From Ornithinimicrobium sp. F0845 (GTDB taxonomy: Bacteria; Actinomycetota; Actinomycetes; Actinomycetales; Dermatophilaceae), in contig NZ_JALKAL010000001.1 of assembly GCF_023015765.1 (NCBI RefSeq), positions 1 to 47,476 of the forward strand: a stretch of DNA of 47,476 nt, written 5' to 3'. Position 1 is the stretch's first letter; every line of letters starts with the position of its first letter. The translations under genes and the position numbers were made by a program. The notes beneath the pieces were generated by a model. The model was not told the DNA's origin and ran no database searches. It worked only from the letters and a program-made list of their open reading frames with translations. Below are positions 17,763 to 25,374 of this stretch, one piece after another.

Positions 17763-18461
17763 TCAGTCGTAGTAGGGGCGCGGAATGGGACCGGTGTCGT
17801 CCGGGTCGTGCCACAGGCCCACCGGGGCGTAGGTCGACTCGTCCTCGTGCGAGACCTCCCAGGCGGGCTCGTCCTGGTCCGCGTCGCTCTCGTCGTGGTC
17901 GTGCCGCTCCTCCTGGACGGGGAGATGCAGGTAGTCGTCCGGGTCGTGCCCCTCGGGGCCGAAGATCGTGTCGCAGATGAGGCGGTAGGTCTCGTCAGGC
18001 TCCGGGACCCAGTTGATCTCGCGCATGGCCTGGTCCTGGCCGGCCGACTCCATGATGAACTGGCCGTAGCCGAGCAACCGCCCCAGCGGGGAACGGGCGT
18101 AGTTCATGTCTGTCACCTTGCGCAGCGGCATCATCGCCACCTTGTGGGTGATCAGGCCGTAGGTCATGAGCAGCCGCTTGTCCGTGGCCACGAACCACTC
18201 GTTGCGCCACTCCAGCGCCTTCCACACCAGCCGCAGCACGAGCGCGAACAGCACCCACCACAGGAACAGGGGGAGTGCGGAGGCGTTGGGCGGGGAGTTG
18301 CTGGAGAACCACAGCGCCGCTGTGAGAGCAAGCAACGTCGTGCCGACCGGTTCGATCATGCGCCCCCAGTGGTGCCGGATCGCCACGATGACGCGCTCCT
18401 CGCGGAGGACGTAGCGGTCGAGGATGCGACTGTGCACGCGTGCGCGGCCCACCGGTCTCAC
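17763..18461 (-). CDS. bPH2 (bacterial PH) domain membrane protein
   Basis: 232 residues. After a basic N-terminus (RILDRYVLREERVIVAIRHHWGR) there are two membrane segments, PVGTTLLALTAALWFSSN and LPLFLWWVLFALVLRLVW. Then comes the bPH2 core: EWFVATDKRLLMTYGLITHKVAMMPLRKVTDM and LLGYGQFIMESAGQ. The last 50 residues are unusually rich in Asp, Glu and His (HDHDESDADQDEPAWEV) and are probably disordered. Function is unknown for most of this family. The GTG at 18461 is the longest start; an internal GTG eight codons later is possible. It lies 31 nt downstream of a small membrane protein on the same strand. Confidence 0.85.
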   Translation of the reverse strand: MRPVGRARVHSRILDRYVLREERVIVAIRHHWGRMIEPVGTTLLALTAALWFSSNSPPNASALPLFLWWVLFALVLRLVWKALEWRNEWFVATDKRLLMTYGLITHKVAMMPLRKVTDMNYARSPLGRLLGYGQFIMESAGQDQAMREINWVPEPDETYRLICDTIFGPEGHDPDDYLHLPVQEERHDHDESDADQDEPAWEVSHEDESTYAPVGLWHDPDDTGPIPRPYYD

Positions 18462-18492
18462 CGGTTCCCGGGGGCGCTGGGAGTGCCCATGG

Positions 18493-18660
18493 TCACTCGA
18501 TGAGGGATGAGAAGAAGCGACCGATGTTGCGGAAACCGGTGGCGATGATGTCCCAGACGGCCTGCACGATGTCCGCCGCCCGCTCGGGGCTGGTGATGAT
18601 CGCGTAGATGATGAACCCGAACAGCAGCCAACTCAGGATCTGCTTGATGTTCCTGGGCAT
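18493..18660 (-). CDS. Small membrane protein, unknown function
   Basis: 55 residues from ATG 18660, which has AGGAG 6-7 nt upstream (an upstream in-frame ATG at 18696 lacks a site). One hydrophobic segment, ILSWLLFGFIIYAIITS, is followed by an amphipathic helix (VQAVWDIIATGFRNIGRFFSSLI). I do not recognise a family. The ribosome-binding site and actinobacterial codon bias support it as a real gene, probably co-transcribed with the downstream bPH2 gene. Confidence 0.72.
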   Translation of the reverse strand: MPRNIKQILSWLLFGFIIYAIITSPERAADIVQAVWDIIATGFRNIGRFFSSLIE

Positions 18661-18784
18661 CTCGGACTCCTCGGGATGGGCATGCAGCGGCCACACGACC
18701 CCAGCATCATGACAGGCGGACTCGTCAGGTCGAGGGTGCCACGCCCGACGGTGCCGAATCGCATGTCGGCCGATCCACCTGCTG

Positions 18785-19933
18785 CTATGGCCGGTCGACG
18801 GAGCGGTAGATGGCCTCGTAGTCGTCGACGACCCGGTCCCAGGTGAAGCGCTTCACGCTCTCCAACCCGTTTGTGCTCAGTCGTGCGGCCAGGGAGGGCG
18901 AGCTGAGCACCTGGTCCATGGCGTTCGCCAGGGCACGGGCGTCCTGCGGGTCGACAAGAATGCCGTCCACCCCATCGGTCACGAATCCCGCGGGACCGCC
19001 CAGCGACGTCGCGATCAGCGGTGTGCCGCTCGCCCAGGCCTCTAGCGCCACAATCCCGAACGCCTCCCTGCGGCTGGGCATGACCACGAGGGCGGCGTTG
19101 GCCATGGCCTGCTGCGCATCTTCGGGCGACCGGGGGCCTAGAAGAGCGACGCGGTCCTGCAGGTCGAGTCGCCGCACCAGACGCTGCAATGCCTCTCTCT
19201 CGGGGCCGTCACCGACGACGTGGAGGCTTCTGACCTCCCTGGAGCGAGCAACGGCGTCGATGAGCAGGTCGAACCCTTTCACCTCAACGAGGCGGCCCAC
19301 TGCGACCACCTGCTTCAGCGTCGCGTCTGCCGGGCTTGTAATCGTTGTGTGCGTCGCGACCCGCACGCCATTAGGCACGACGCTGACGTCGCGCGCACCG
19401 TATGCTCCGCGGAGATCATCGGCGACTGCCTCAGAGCAGCCTGTGACGGCGTCGGCGTCACTGCAACCACGTCGGAGTTGCGCGCGCATCAGCGCAGACC
19501 GTCCGAACAGGTCGTTGGCATCCATGAAGGTCTCGCCATGAGCCGAGAGCACCCAGGGTGTGCGGGTGAGTGAGGCGACCACACGCGCATACGGCCCGTT
19601 GGGGCCGAAGCAGTGGACATGGATCACATCAGGCCTGAGTTGGCGAGCTGCTCTCAACCACCGCGCCAGCGCCAAGGGAGCGGTGAGAGCGAAACGCGCG
19701 AGATTGCTGGTCTTCCGTGCCGGCAGCGGGGTAGGGAGGTAGCGGACTCGGACCCCATCAACCCACTGCGCGCCTAGACGCTCACCACGGTCCACGGTCC
19801 AGACCTCGACGGTGTGCCCTCGGGAGGTGAGCTCGGCGGCCACCTGGCGGACGTGCTCTTCCACACCTCCGAGGTGTGGGTGATAGGAGCTGGACACGAG
19901 CGCTACTCGTCGCTGTTCTTCGCCTTCTGACAT
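18785..19933 (-). CDS. Glycosyltransferase family 4 (PimB/MshA-like layout)
   Basis: 382 residues. RRVALVSSSYHPHLGGVEEHV opens the GT4 N-domain. VIHVHCFGPNG, VSVVPNGVRVATH, QVVAVGRLVEVKGFDLLI and SRREAFGIVALEAWASGTPLIAT (E(x7)E donor site) follow in order. The start at ATG 19933 was chosen because the longer frame upstream overlaps the divergent gene and carries no homology. A 60-bp intergenic region separates it from the divergent GT at 19994, so the two probably share a regulatory region. Specific sugar unknown. Confidence 0.92.
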   Translation of the reverse strand: MSEGEEQRRVALVSSSYHPHLGGVEEHVRQVAAELTSRGHTVEVWTVDRGERLGAQWVDGVRVRYLPTPLPARKTSNLARFALTAPLALARWLRAARQLRPDVIHVHCFGPNGPYARVVASLTRTPWVLSAHGETFMDANDLFGRSALMRAQLRRGCSDADAVTGCSEAVADDLRGAYGARDVSVVPNGVRVATHTTITSPADATLKQVVAVGRLVEVKGFDLLIDAVARSREVRSLHVVGDGPEREALQRLVRRLDLQDRVALLGPRSPEDAQQAMANAALVVMPSRREAFGIVALEAWASGTPLIATSLGGPAGFVTDGVDGILVDPQDARALANAMDQVLSSPSLAARLSTNGLESVKRFTWDRVVDDYEAIYRSVDRP

Positions 19934-19993
19934 GCTCGCTCTCGATAGTTGCCGGTCGGAGATCCGTTGCGGAGCCTCCTGGGAGGAGTGCGC

Positions 19994-21049
19994 GTGGTGC
20001 CTGCATTGTCCATTGCCACGACCGCGGTCGAGACTCCTATGGGTGCGCAAGCCTACGAGCATGCCATCCGTTCCCGGGCACGCGCCGCACTCGAAAGCGC
20101 TCCGGAGCCGTGGGAGGTGCACGACGTGGTCGTACGCTCGCTGCGCTCGCCGCTGGCGGGGAACCGGCGGCTGCCCATGGGGTGGCTCTTCGGTGCCAGT
20201 CCGGCGGCCCGGCGGGCACTAGGGCGGCTGGTCTATCCGCGGGGCTCGGTCGTGCACCGAATGGACCTGCTCCTTCCGCCCCCGCCCGGCCCGGACGTCG
20301 TCACCCTGCACGACGTGGTGGCCTGGGAGTTCGACGACGAGTCGGACCCCGTGCGCGCCGCGCCGGAGGAGCTGCGCCGGGCCGACGCTGTCGTGTGCGT
20401 GTCAGCGTTCACTGCCCGGCGGGCGCAGGAGTTCCTGGGCGTGGTCGACCCGGTGGTCGTGCCAAACGGGGTGAGCCCGGACTACTTCGCCGCCGCCCCG
20501 CTCAGCCCGGAGGTGCTCGAGGGGCTGGGACTGCGATCGCCCTACCTGCTGTATGCCGGCGGGTCGGCGCGGCGGAAGAATCTCCCCGCGCTGGCGGAGG
20601 CCTGGCGGCACGTCGCCGACCGCCGGCCGGAATGGCAGCTCGCCCTGGCCGGACCGACGAACCCCGAGCGGCAGCAGCTCTTCGCCGACGCCCCCCGTGT
20701 CGTGCACCTCGGCCGGCTCGCCGACGAACTGATGGCGCCGCTCATGGCCGGAGCGGGTGCTGCCGTCGTGCCCTCGCTGTATGAGGGCTTCGGCCTGCCC
20801 GCGCTGGAGGCCATGGCCGCCCGGGTGCCGCTCGTGGCGAGCAACCGGAGCTCGCTGCCGGAGGTGGTCGCCGACGGCGGCACGCTGGTGGATCCGACGC
20901 CAGAGGCCCTCGCCGAAGGCCTCGAGTTCATCACTTCGGGAGACTCTGCGCTCGCGGCCATCACGAGTCGCGGTCGGGAGCGGGCCGAGCGGTTCACCTG
21001 GGAGCGCAGCGCTGACGGTCATGCGGCCGTTTGGCGGCACTTCGGATAA
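19994..21049 (+). CDS. Glycosyltransferase family 4 (mannosyltransferase-like)
   Basis: About 351 residues from GTG 19994, supported by GGAGGA at 19982-19987; the frame extends upstream to a TTG at 19949 without a ribosome-binding site. Features are VVTLHDVVAWEFDDES, the linker PVVVPNGVSPDYF, the second domain PYLLYAGGSARRKNLPALAEAW and the donor motif SLYEGFGLPALEAMAARVPLVAS (E(x7)E). The order matches WbdA/MtfB-like GT4 mannosyltransferases, though the donor is not certain. It is divergent from the minus-strand GT4 and convergent with the toxin remnant at 21132. Confidence 0.92.
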   Translation: MVPALSIATTAVETPMGAQAYEHAIRSRARAALESAPEPWEVHDVVVRSLRSPLAGNRRLPMGWLFGASPAARRALGRLVYPRGSVVHRMDLLLPPPPGPDVVTLHDVVAWEFDDESDPVRAAPEELRRADAVVCVSAFTARRAQEFLGVVDPVVVPNGVSPDYFAAAPLSPEVLEGLGLRSPYLLYAGGSARRKNLPALAEAWRHVADRRPEWQLALAGPTNPERQQLFADAPRVVHLGRLADELMAPLMAGAGAAVVPSLYEGFGLPALEAMAARVPLVASNRSSLPEVVADGGTLVDPTPEALAEGLEFITSGDSALAAITSRGRERAERFTWERSADGHAAVWRHFG

Positions 21050-21131
21050 CCGTTCCAGGCCACGAGGCGAGGCTTACTACTTCCCGCGAGCTCGGCATGC
21101 CAGGCGTCCACGCCCGGCCACTGACGGCGAC

Positions 21132-21909
21132 TCACGTTGGTGGAGGCGTGTGAGCCTTCACGAGAGCCGCGATGCGCGCATGGGGCCAGCGCTGCCGGCG
21201 GGCCAGGTTGGCTCCCAGGCTGCTCGGCGGAACCAGGTGTGTGTGGAGCGCCTTCAGCGCGTCCCTGGTCGTGGCTCGCGCAGGCCAGGCATCAGGATGG
21301 AGATCGAGGCTGTGCGCGACTTCGAAGAGCTTCCACAGGTCCAGTGCGTCACCGAGTTTGCGCCGGGCCTCGAAGGCATAGGCCTTCAGGACGATCGCTG
21401 GAATCACGTCGGGCACATCGAGGTTTGTGGTGAGCGTCGATCCATCTGTCAGGCGCACGGACAGATCAAGGGACGCAGCCGGAGTGCTCAGCCGAGGCGC
21501 AACCCTGGGATTGCGTCGACGACGAGTGCTCCCCAGGCCACGTTGGTTCCTATCTGCCTCCAACGGTCGGCACAAGCACGTCGATCACGCGTGCCTCGTC
21601 GCCGGCACCCTTCACGAACCTGTTGCCCTCAGTCTGGACGTAATCCAACTCGCCGAGTCCTTGGACGAGCCCGTCACTCGTCACGATGTGGTGGTCCATC
21701 CCCACATCCGCGTCAGCCGTCTGTCTCGGCGGCACGTCACCCGGAGACCCGTGCGCGGCGTGCAACATCGAGACGGCAAGGCCACCGACCAGGCGATAGT
21801 CCAGTCCCAGCCCAAGTGCCACGCTGGCGATGTCCGCGGACGTGAGATAGCCAGCATCCTCAGCGAGGCTGCCAGACGCCAGGTGCAGAGCCAGTTCCTT
21901 GCCCGTCAC
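21132..21909 (-). pseudogene. Frameshifted AbiEii-type nucleotidyltransferase toxin
   Basis: The first frame (from 21909) reads YRLVGGLAVSMLHAAHG and TADADVGMD, the GG-x-A...D-x-D nucleotidyltransferase site of AbiEii/AbiGii toxins, up to DEARVIDVLVP. Near 21550 the homology shifts to a second frame (TNVAWGALVVDAIPGLRL) and near 21490 to a third (STPAASLDLSV...IVLKAYAFEARRKLGDALDLWKLFEVAH, the family's conserved K-D-D/W helix), ending at 21132. Two indels within about 75 bases break it, so no full-length toxin is expected unless the sequence has errors. It begins with a 4-nt overlap on the antitoxin gene. Confidence 0.75.
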
Positions 21910-22982
21910 ACAGTGCTCCGGACCGCGTCGACAACCGCCGACTTCAGGCGCCTAGCGGACTCGTGCGAGTCGATGTCCCCCGACATCGTCAGATCCCAGA
22001 GGACCACGAGAGGATCGGCGAGTGGCGTCTCTTGCGGGCCTCGGCTGAGGCGCTTGATGATGGTCGCAGCGCTGCTCGACGGGGGGATCGCCTTGTCCTG
22101 GGTGACGACGACTTCAAGGGTCGCCTCGAGGGTCTGGCTGGGGACGAACTCGAGACGGCTGAGGTCTCGACCTGACCGTGTGTACACCAGGGCGCGCTGG
22201 GGGACGCTCCAGGGCGCCAGCATGTCGGCCGCAACAGCGCCCGATAGCCACGTGTCTGCGCCGAGGGCCTGGGCGGAGCTCCTCGCCTGGTCGACGATGC
22301 CATCCAGCCCGTACCAGTAGGTCGACATCCGCTTGCCCGGCCGGAACACGCCGAGCCAGTGGTCGATGAGATCCCCCGGCTCCGTGACCCGCCAGGTCAC
22401 GGGCTTGCGTCCGATCGGAGTCAGCCACGGCTCCTCAGCTAGGTCGGACAGGATGCCGGACACTCGAGCCTGACTGATGCCGGTTGCTTTGGTCAGGCCG
22501 ATCTGCGTCACGCTGCCTTGATAGAGCAGCTCTTGAAGGACGCGTCCGGTCGCAACTCCAGGGCGCCCAGCTCCATGTCGGGCCGTCGGTCGCGGGTTGT
22601 CGCTGCCCGCGTCTCGTAGGGTGAGCAGGCCGTCGTCGAATCGGATCTCGCCCCGGATCCCAGACTTCAGCGGGTGACGGCTGGCCCACGAGAAGCCGTG
22701 CCTCCGCAACCGGCTCACAGCATTATCGCTGAGCCTGTCCGCGGTGATGAGAAGGGTGCGCCCGTCCGGGGGGAATGTCGCTGCCAGCTGGTCCACGGTG
22801 GATGGCCGGAAGACGGTGTAGTGCTTGATCGCGGCACGCGTCGTCTGCACGGTGCCGTCTTGGGTGGTGGCCTGGATCTGTACGTCCGCAGTGCTGGTGT
22901 CCAACTGGAGCGTGGTCAAGGTGGCACCGGCCTCGTGCAGGGCATCCCAGAGCCATTGATCCGGCCGCGAGTCCGATATCAA
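21906..22982 (-). CDS. AbiEi-like antitoxin / winged-helix regulator
   Basis: 358 residues. The middle holds a helix-turn-helix, GSVTQIGLTKATGISQARVSGILSDLAEEPWL (about residues 155-186), followed by PVTWRVTEPGDLIDHWLGVF. The C-terminal half (TYWYGLDGIVDQ, ALGADTWLSGAVAADMLAPW, DPLVVLWDLTMSGD) matches the large C-terminal domain of AbiEi-family antitoxins, which bind DNA and repress their own operon. It starts at TTG 22982 and overlaps the toxin remnant by 4 nt, the usual AbiE gene order. The antitoxin is intact while its toxin is broken. Confidence 0.75.
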   Translation of the reverse strand: MISDSRPDQWLWDALHEAGATLTTLQLDTSTADVQIQATTQDGTVQTTRAAIKHYTVFRPSTVDQLAATFPPDGRTLLITADRLSDNAVSRLRRHGFSWASRHPLKSGIRGEIRFDDGLLTLRDAGSDNPRPTARHGAGRPGVATGRVLQELLYQGSVTQIGLTKATGISQARVSGILSDLAEEPWLTPIGRKPVTWRVTEPGDLIDHWLGVFRPGKRMSTYWYGLDGIVDQARSSAQALGADTWLSGAVAADMLAPWSVPQRALVYTRSGRDLSRLEFVPSQTLEATLEVVVTQDKAIPPSSSAATIIKRLSRGPQETPLADPLVVLWDLTMSGDIDSHESARRLKSAVVDAVRSTV

Positions 22983-22985
22983 TAT

Positions 22986-23014
22986 TTATCGCCCTTCACG
23001 AGAATTAGTGATAA
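22986..23014. promoter_or_regulatory. Candidate operator upstream of the AbiEi-like gene
   Basis: An inverted repeat TTATCGC (22986-22992) / GTGATAA (23008-23014) with a 15-nt spacer lies immediately upstream of the TTG start, within the most AT-rich stretch of this region. Six of seven positions are complementary. AbiEi proteins autoregulate by binding inverted repeats in their promoters, so this is a plausible site; binding itself is inferred. Confidence 0.4.
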
Positions 23015-23149
23015 GTCTGCCACAAGGCCGGTCGGAGTTGACAGCGCCGCACCGTTGGAGAGCGGCGCCTGAGGAGGGCACCTGGGAGCGTCATGCGCAG
23101 GTGTGGCGACGCTTCACCTGACCGCGTCGCCCGCGAGCCTCTTGCGAAA

Positions 23150-23176
23150 GGTAATGAATAAGTAAGAGGATGGTAA
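23150..23176 (+). promoter_or_regulatory. AT-rich promoter region with GGTAA direct repeat before the OmpR-type regulator
   Basis: Two GGTAA motifs start at 23150 and 23172, 22 bases (about two helical turns) apart, in an unusually AT-rich stretch about 70 nt upstream of the regulator gene. OmpR/PhoB-type winged-helix proteins often bind such direct repeats, so autoregulation is possible. A separate GCGCCGC/GCGGCGC hairpin lies at 23044-23068. Both are suggestive only. Confidence 0.25.
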
Positions 23177-23242
23177 AGACTTGTTCAAGGATCGAGGGAT
23201 GAATCCGCGACCCCCATCCCTGACAAGCAGTCAGGAGAACCC

Positions 23243-23914
23243 ATGCGCCCGATCGCGGTGCTCCCTGCCACGGCAGGCCACGTGACCGCCCAGGCGGTGT
23301 TCGAGGTGCTCGAGCAGGAGCGCCTGGACTACGACGTCGTGCCCACGGAGGAGTTCCTCCGGAGCCTGTCGACGGACCGGCCGTCGATGGTGGTCGCGCT
23401 CGTGCGCGGGCTGGACGTGCCCACCATTGAGCTCGTCCGCGCGCTGCACGACGTCCGCGCCCCGGTCTTCCTGGTGGCCGAGGAGCTGGGCGAGTCCGAC
23501 GAGGTGACGCTGCTCCACTCGGGGGTGTATGACGTGGCGCGGGCGAGCGTGTCCCCGCGCCTGATCGGCGCCAGGCTACAGGCGATGTACCACTACGTCC
23601 TCGAGGAGGAGCCGGCCCGCACGTCATACCAGTTCGGCAACGTCACCGTGCGTCCCGACCACCATCAGGTCCACGTCGACGACCGGGCTGTCCCGGTCAC
23701 CCGCACGGAGTTCCGGCTGCTGATGCTCCTGGTGCAGCAGCCCGACCGCGCCATGACCAAGGACCAGCTCGCCGACGGGCTCAGCGACTCCCGGCGGCTG
23801 GCGCCGCGCGCGGTGGGGAACCATGTGAGCCGCCTGCGCAACAAGATCATTGCCGCCGGCGGCCCACGCCTCATCGAGTCGGTCCGCGGCATCGGCTACC
23901 GGCTGCTTCCCTGA
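23243..23914 (+). CDS. OmpR-type winged-helix regulator with degenerate receiver domain
   Basis: 223 residues. The C-terminal 95 residues are a clear Trans_reg_C winged helix: VPVTRTEFRLLMLLVQQPDRAMTKDQLAD, RAVGNHVSRLRNKI and LIESVRGIGYRLLP. The N-terminal 118 residues resemble a receiver domain in length and strand pattern. The position of the phospho-accepting Asp reads SMVVALVRG, and the conserved Lys near the end (normally T-K-P) reads VARASVSP. Both phosphorylation residues therefore appear lost. No histidine kinase is adjacent, so it may respond to a ligand or to abundance. A clean AGGAG precedes ATG 23243. Target genes are unknown; the riboswitch-controlled transporter follows. Confidence 0.85.
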   Translation: MRPIAVLPATAGHVTAQAVFEVLEQERLDYDVVPTEEFLRSLSTDRPSMVVALVRGLDVPTIELVRALHDVRAPVFLVAEELGESDEVTLLHSGVYDVARASVSPRLIGARLQAMYHYVLEEEPARTSYQFGNVTVRPDHHQVHVDDRAVPVTRTEFRLLMLLVQQPDRAMTKDQLADGLSDSRRLAPRAVGNHVSRLRNKIIAAGGPRLIESVRGIGYRLLP

Positions 23915-23930
23915 GCCTCCGGCCCCGGGC

Positions 23931-23947
23931 CCACGGAAGCGCCGTGG
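23931..23947 (+). terminator. Hairpin after the regulator gene (possible terminator)
   Basis: CCACGG (23931-23936) and CCGTGG (23942-23947) form a 6-bp stem with a 5-nt loop, 17 nt after the regulator stop. There is no T-tract, so intrinsic termination is uncertain; in high-GC actinobacteria such hairpins are nonetheless often assigned this role. Confidence 0.3.
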
Positions 23948-23954
23948 CCCGCCC

Positions 23955-24175
23955 GCGGTGCTACCCTCGAAGCACTCCCACGACGCTGCAGGGGAAGCCG
24001 GTCAAACTCCGGCGCTGACCCGCAACCGTAGGCCACCGACCAGGTGGCGAGCCCGATCATCCCGCGGCCGAGTTGGACTCCACGACACCCGCCGAGGACT
24101 GCGGGCCGGAGTCCGGGCGCCGGCAGTTGCGGTGTCCGGCCGATCTGGTCCCGGTCAGAGACCAGGAGCCGCCCG
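23955..24175 (+). ncRNA. Cobalamin riboswitch
   Basis: The conserved core is present: GGGGAAGCCGGT (23991-24002), CTCCGGCGCTGACCCGC (24007-24023), then AACCGT and a B12-box-like GGCCACCGACC (24031-24041). Downstream, GGTCAGAGACC near 24152-24162 fits the closing element seen at the 3' end of these switches. It sits in the 280-nt leader of the ECF transporter genes and should repress them when adenosylcobalamin is plentiful. The exact stem boundaries are approximate. An open frame runs through it from a TTG at 24073, but that start would lie inside the RNA fold. Confidence 0.9.
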
Positions 24176-24198
24176 ATGCGTCACCGCAGGACGTCGGC

Positions 24199-25374
24199 GT
24201 GAGCGCGCCGGCCGCCTCGCCGCTGGCCGACCGGTGGTACGCCTACTTCCTGCCCCGGCCGCTGCACCCGGGCGCCTGGTGGGTCTGGGCGCTGGGTCTC
24301 GCCGTCGCCGCCAGCCGCACCACCAACCCGCTGATCCTCGGGCTCATCCTCGCCGTGGCCTGCATCGTCGTCGTCGCCCGCCGCGGTGACGCGCCGTGGG
24401 CAATGGCCTTCCGGCTCTACGTCTACGTCGGCATCTTCATCGTCGTGATGCGCGTGGCCTTCCGGATCGTCTTCGGCGGCGGCGCGGTCGGGCACGTGCT
24501 CTTCACCCTCCCCGAGGTCCCGCTGCCCGACTTCGTCACCGGCATCCGGCTGTTCGGCCCGGTCAGCGCCGAGTCTCTGCTCATCGGCTTCTACGACGGC
24601 CTGCGCCTGGCCACGATGATCATCTGCATCGGCGCCGCGAATGCGCTCGCCAACCCCAAGCGCCTCCTGAAGTCCGTCCCCAGTGCCCTGTATGACGTGG
24701 GGTCGGCCATCGTGGTCGCCCTCTCGGTCTTCCCTCAGCTGGCCGAGTCGGTGCTCCGGGTGCGGCGCGCCCGTCGCCTGCGCGGCGGCACCGGCAAGGG
24801 CCTCCGCGCGCTGCACGGGATCGCCGTCCCGGTCCTCGAGGACGCCCTGGACCGCTCGCTGCTGCTCGCCTCGGCGATGGACTCCCGCGGCTACGGGCGG
24901 GCCGCGCAGGTCACCCGCGGCGCCCGACTCTTCGCGGGGGCGTGCACCCTGCTGGGGCTGGTCGGCGTCTGCGTCGGCGTCTACGGGATGCTCGACGCCA
25001 CCACGCCGCCCTACCTCGGGCTGCCGCTGCTCCTGGTGGGGCTGCTCGCCGCCATCGGCGGGTTCGTGCTCACCGGGCGGCAGGTCCGGCGCACCCGCTA
25101 CCGCCCCGACCCGTGGCTGCTCGCCGAGACCGTCGTCGCCTGCTCCGGCCTGCTCGTCGGCGCGCTGATGTATCTCGCCGCCACCGTCGAGCCCGCCCTC
25201 CTCACCCCGTCGTTGAGCCCGCTGCAGTGGCCCCAGATCTCCCTGCCGCTCGTCGTGACGGTGCTCATCGGCGCGCTGCCCGCGGTCCTCGCCCCGCCCA
25301 CGCCGCTCACCGTCGAGGAGATCCGCTCAGCCGGCTCCCGGCATACTCCCGCCGTCGTGGAGGTGGCCCGATGA
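24199..25374 (+). CDS. ECF transporter T component (energy-coupling membrane subunit)
   Basis: 391 residues from GTG 24199 (AGGA 7 nt upstream), just after the riboswitch. Membrane segments include WWVWALGLAVAAS, NPLILGLILAVACIVVVA and VYVGIFIVVMRVAFRIVF. The cytoplasmic helices carry the EcfT coupling motifs RVRRARRLRG and SRGYGRAAQ (A-R-G type), which contact the ATPases. Three more hydrophobic segments follow (LFAGACTLLGLVGVCVGVYG and others), longer than a typical 250-residue EcfT, so the C-terminal third is an extension. It is translated with the double ATPase through an ATGA overlap. Confidence 0.88.
   Translation: MSAPAASPLADRWYAYFLPRPLHPGAWWVWALGLAVAASRTTNPLILGLILAVACIVVVARRGDAPWAMAFRLYVYVGIFIVVMRVAFRIVFGGGAVGHVLFTLPEVPLPDFVTGIRLFGPVSAESLLIGFYDGLRLATMIICIGAANALANPKRLLKSVPSALYDVGSAIVVALSVFPQLAESVLRVRRARRLRGGTGKGLRALHGIAVPVLEDALDRSLLLASAMDSRGYGRAAQVTRGARLFAGACTLLGLVGVCVGVYGMLDATTPPYLGLPLLLVGLLAAIGGFVLTGRQVRRTRYRPDPWLLAETVVACSGLLVGALMYLAATVEPALLTPSLSPLQWPQISLPLVVTVLIGALPAVLAPPTPLTVEEIRSAGSRHTPAVVEVAR

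Noticed and set aside
20757-21845. 362-residue plus-strand frame spanning the GT4 end and the toxin remnant
   Set aside because: It crosses two convergent genes with their own motifs and has no recognisable domain.
24073-24198. Longer N-terminus of the ECF T component from TTG 24073
   Set aside because: It would start inside the riboswitch fold and has no ribosome-binding site, whereas GTG 24199 has AGGA at the right distance.
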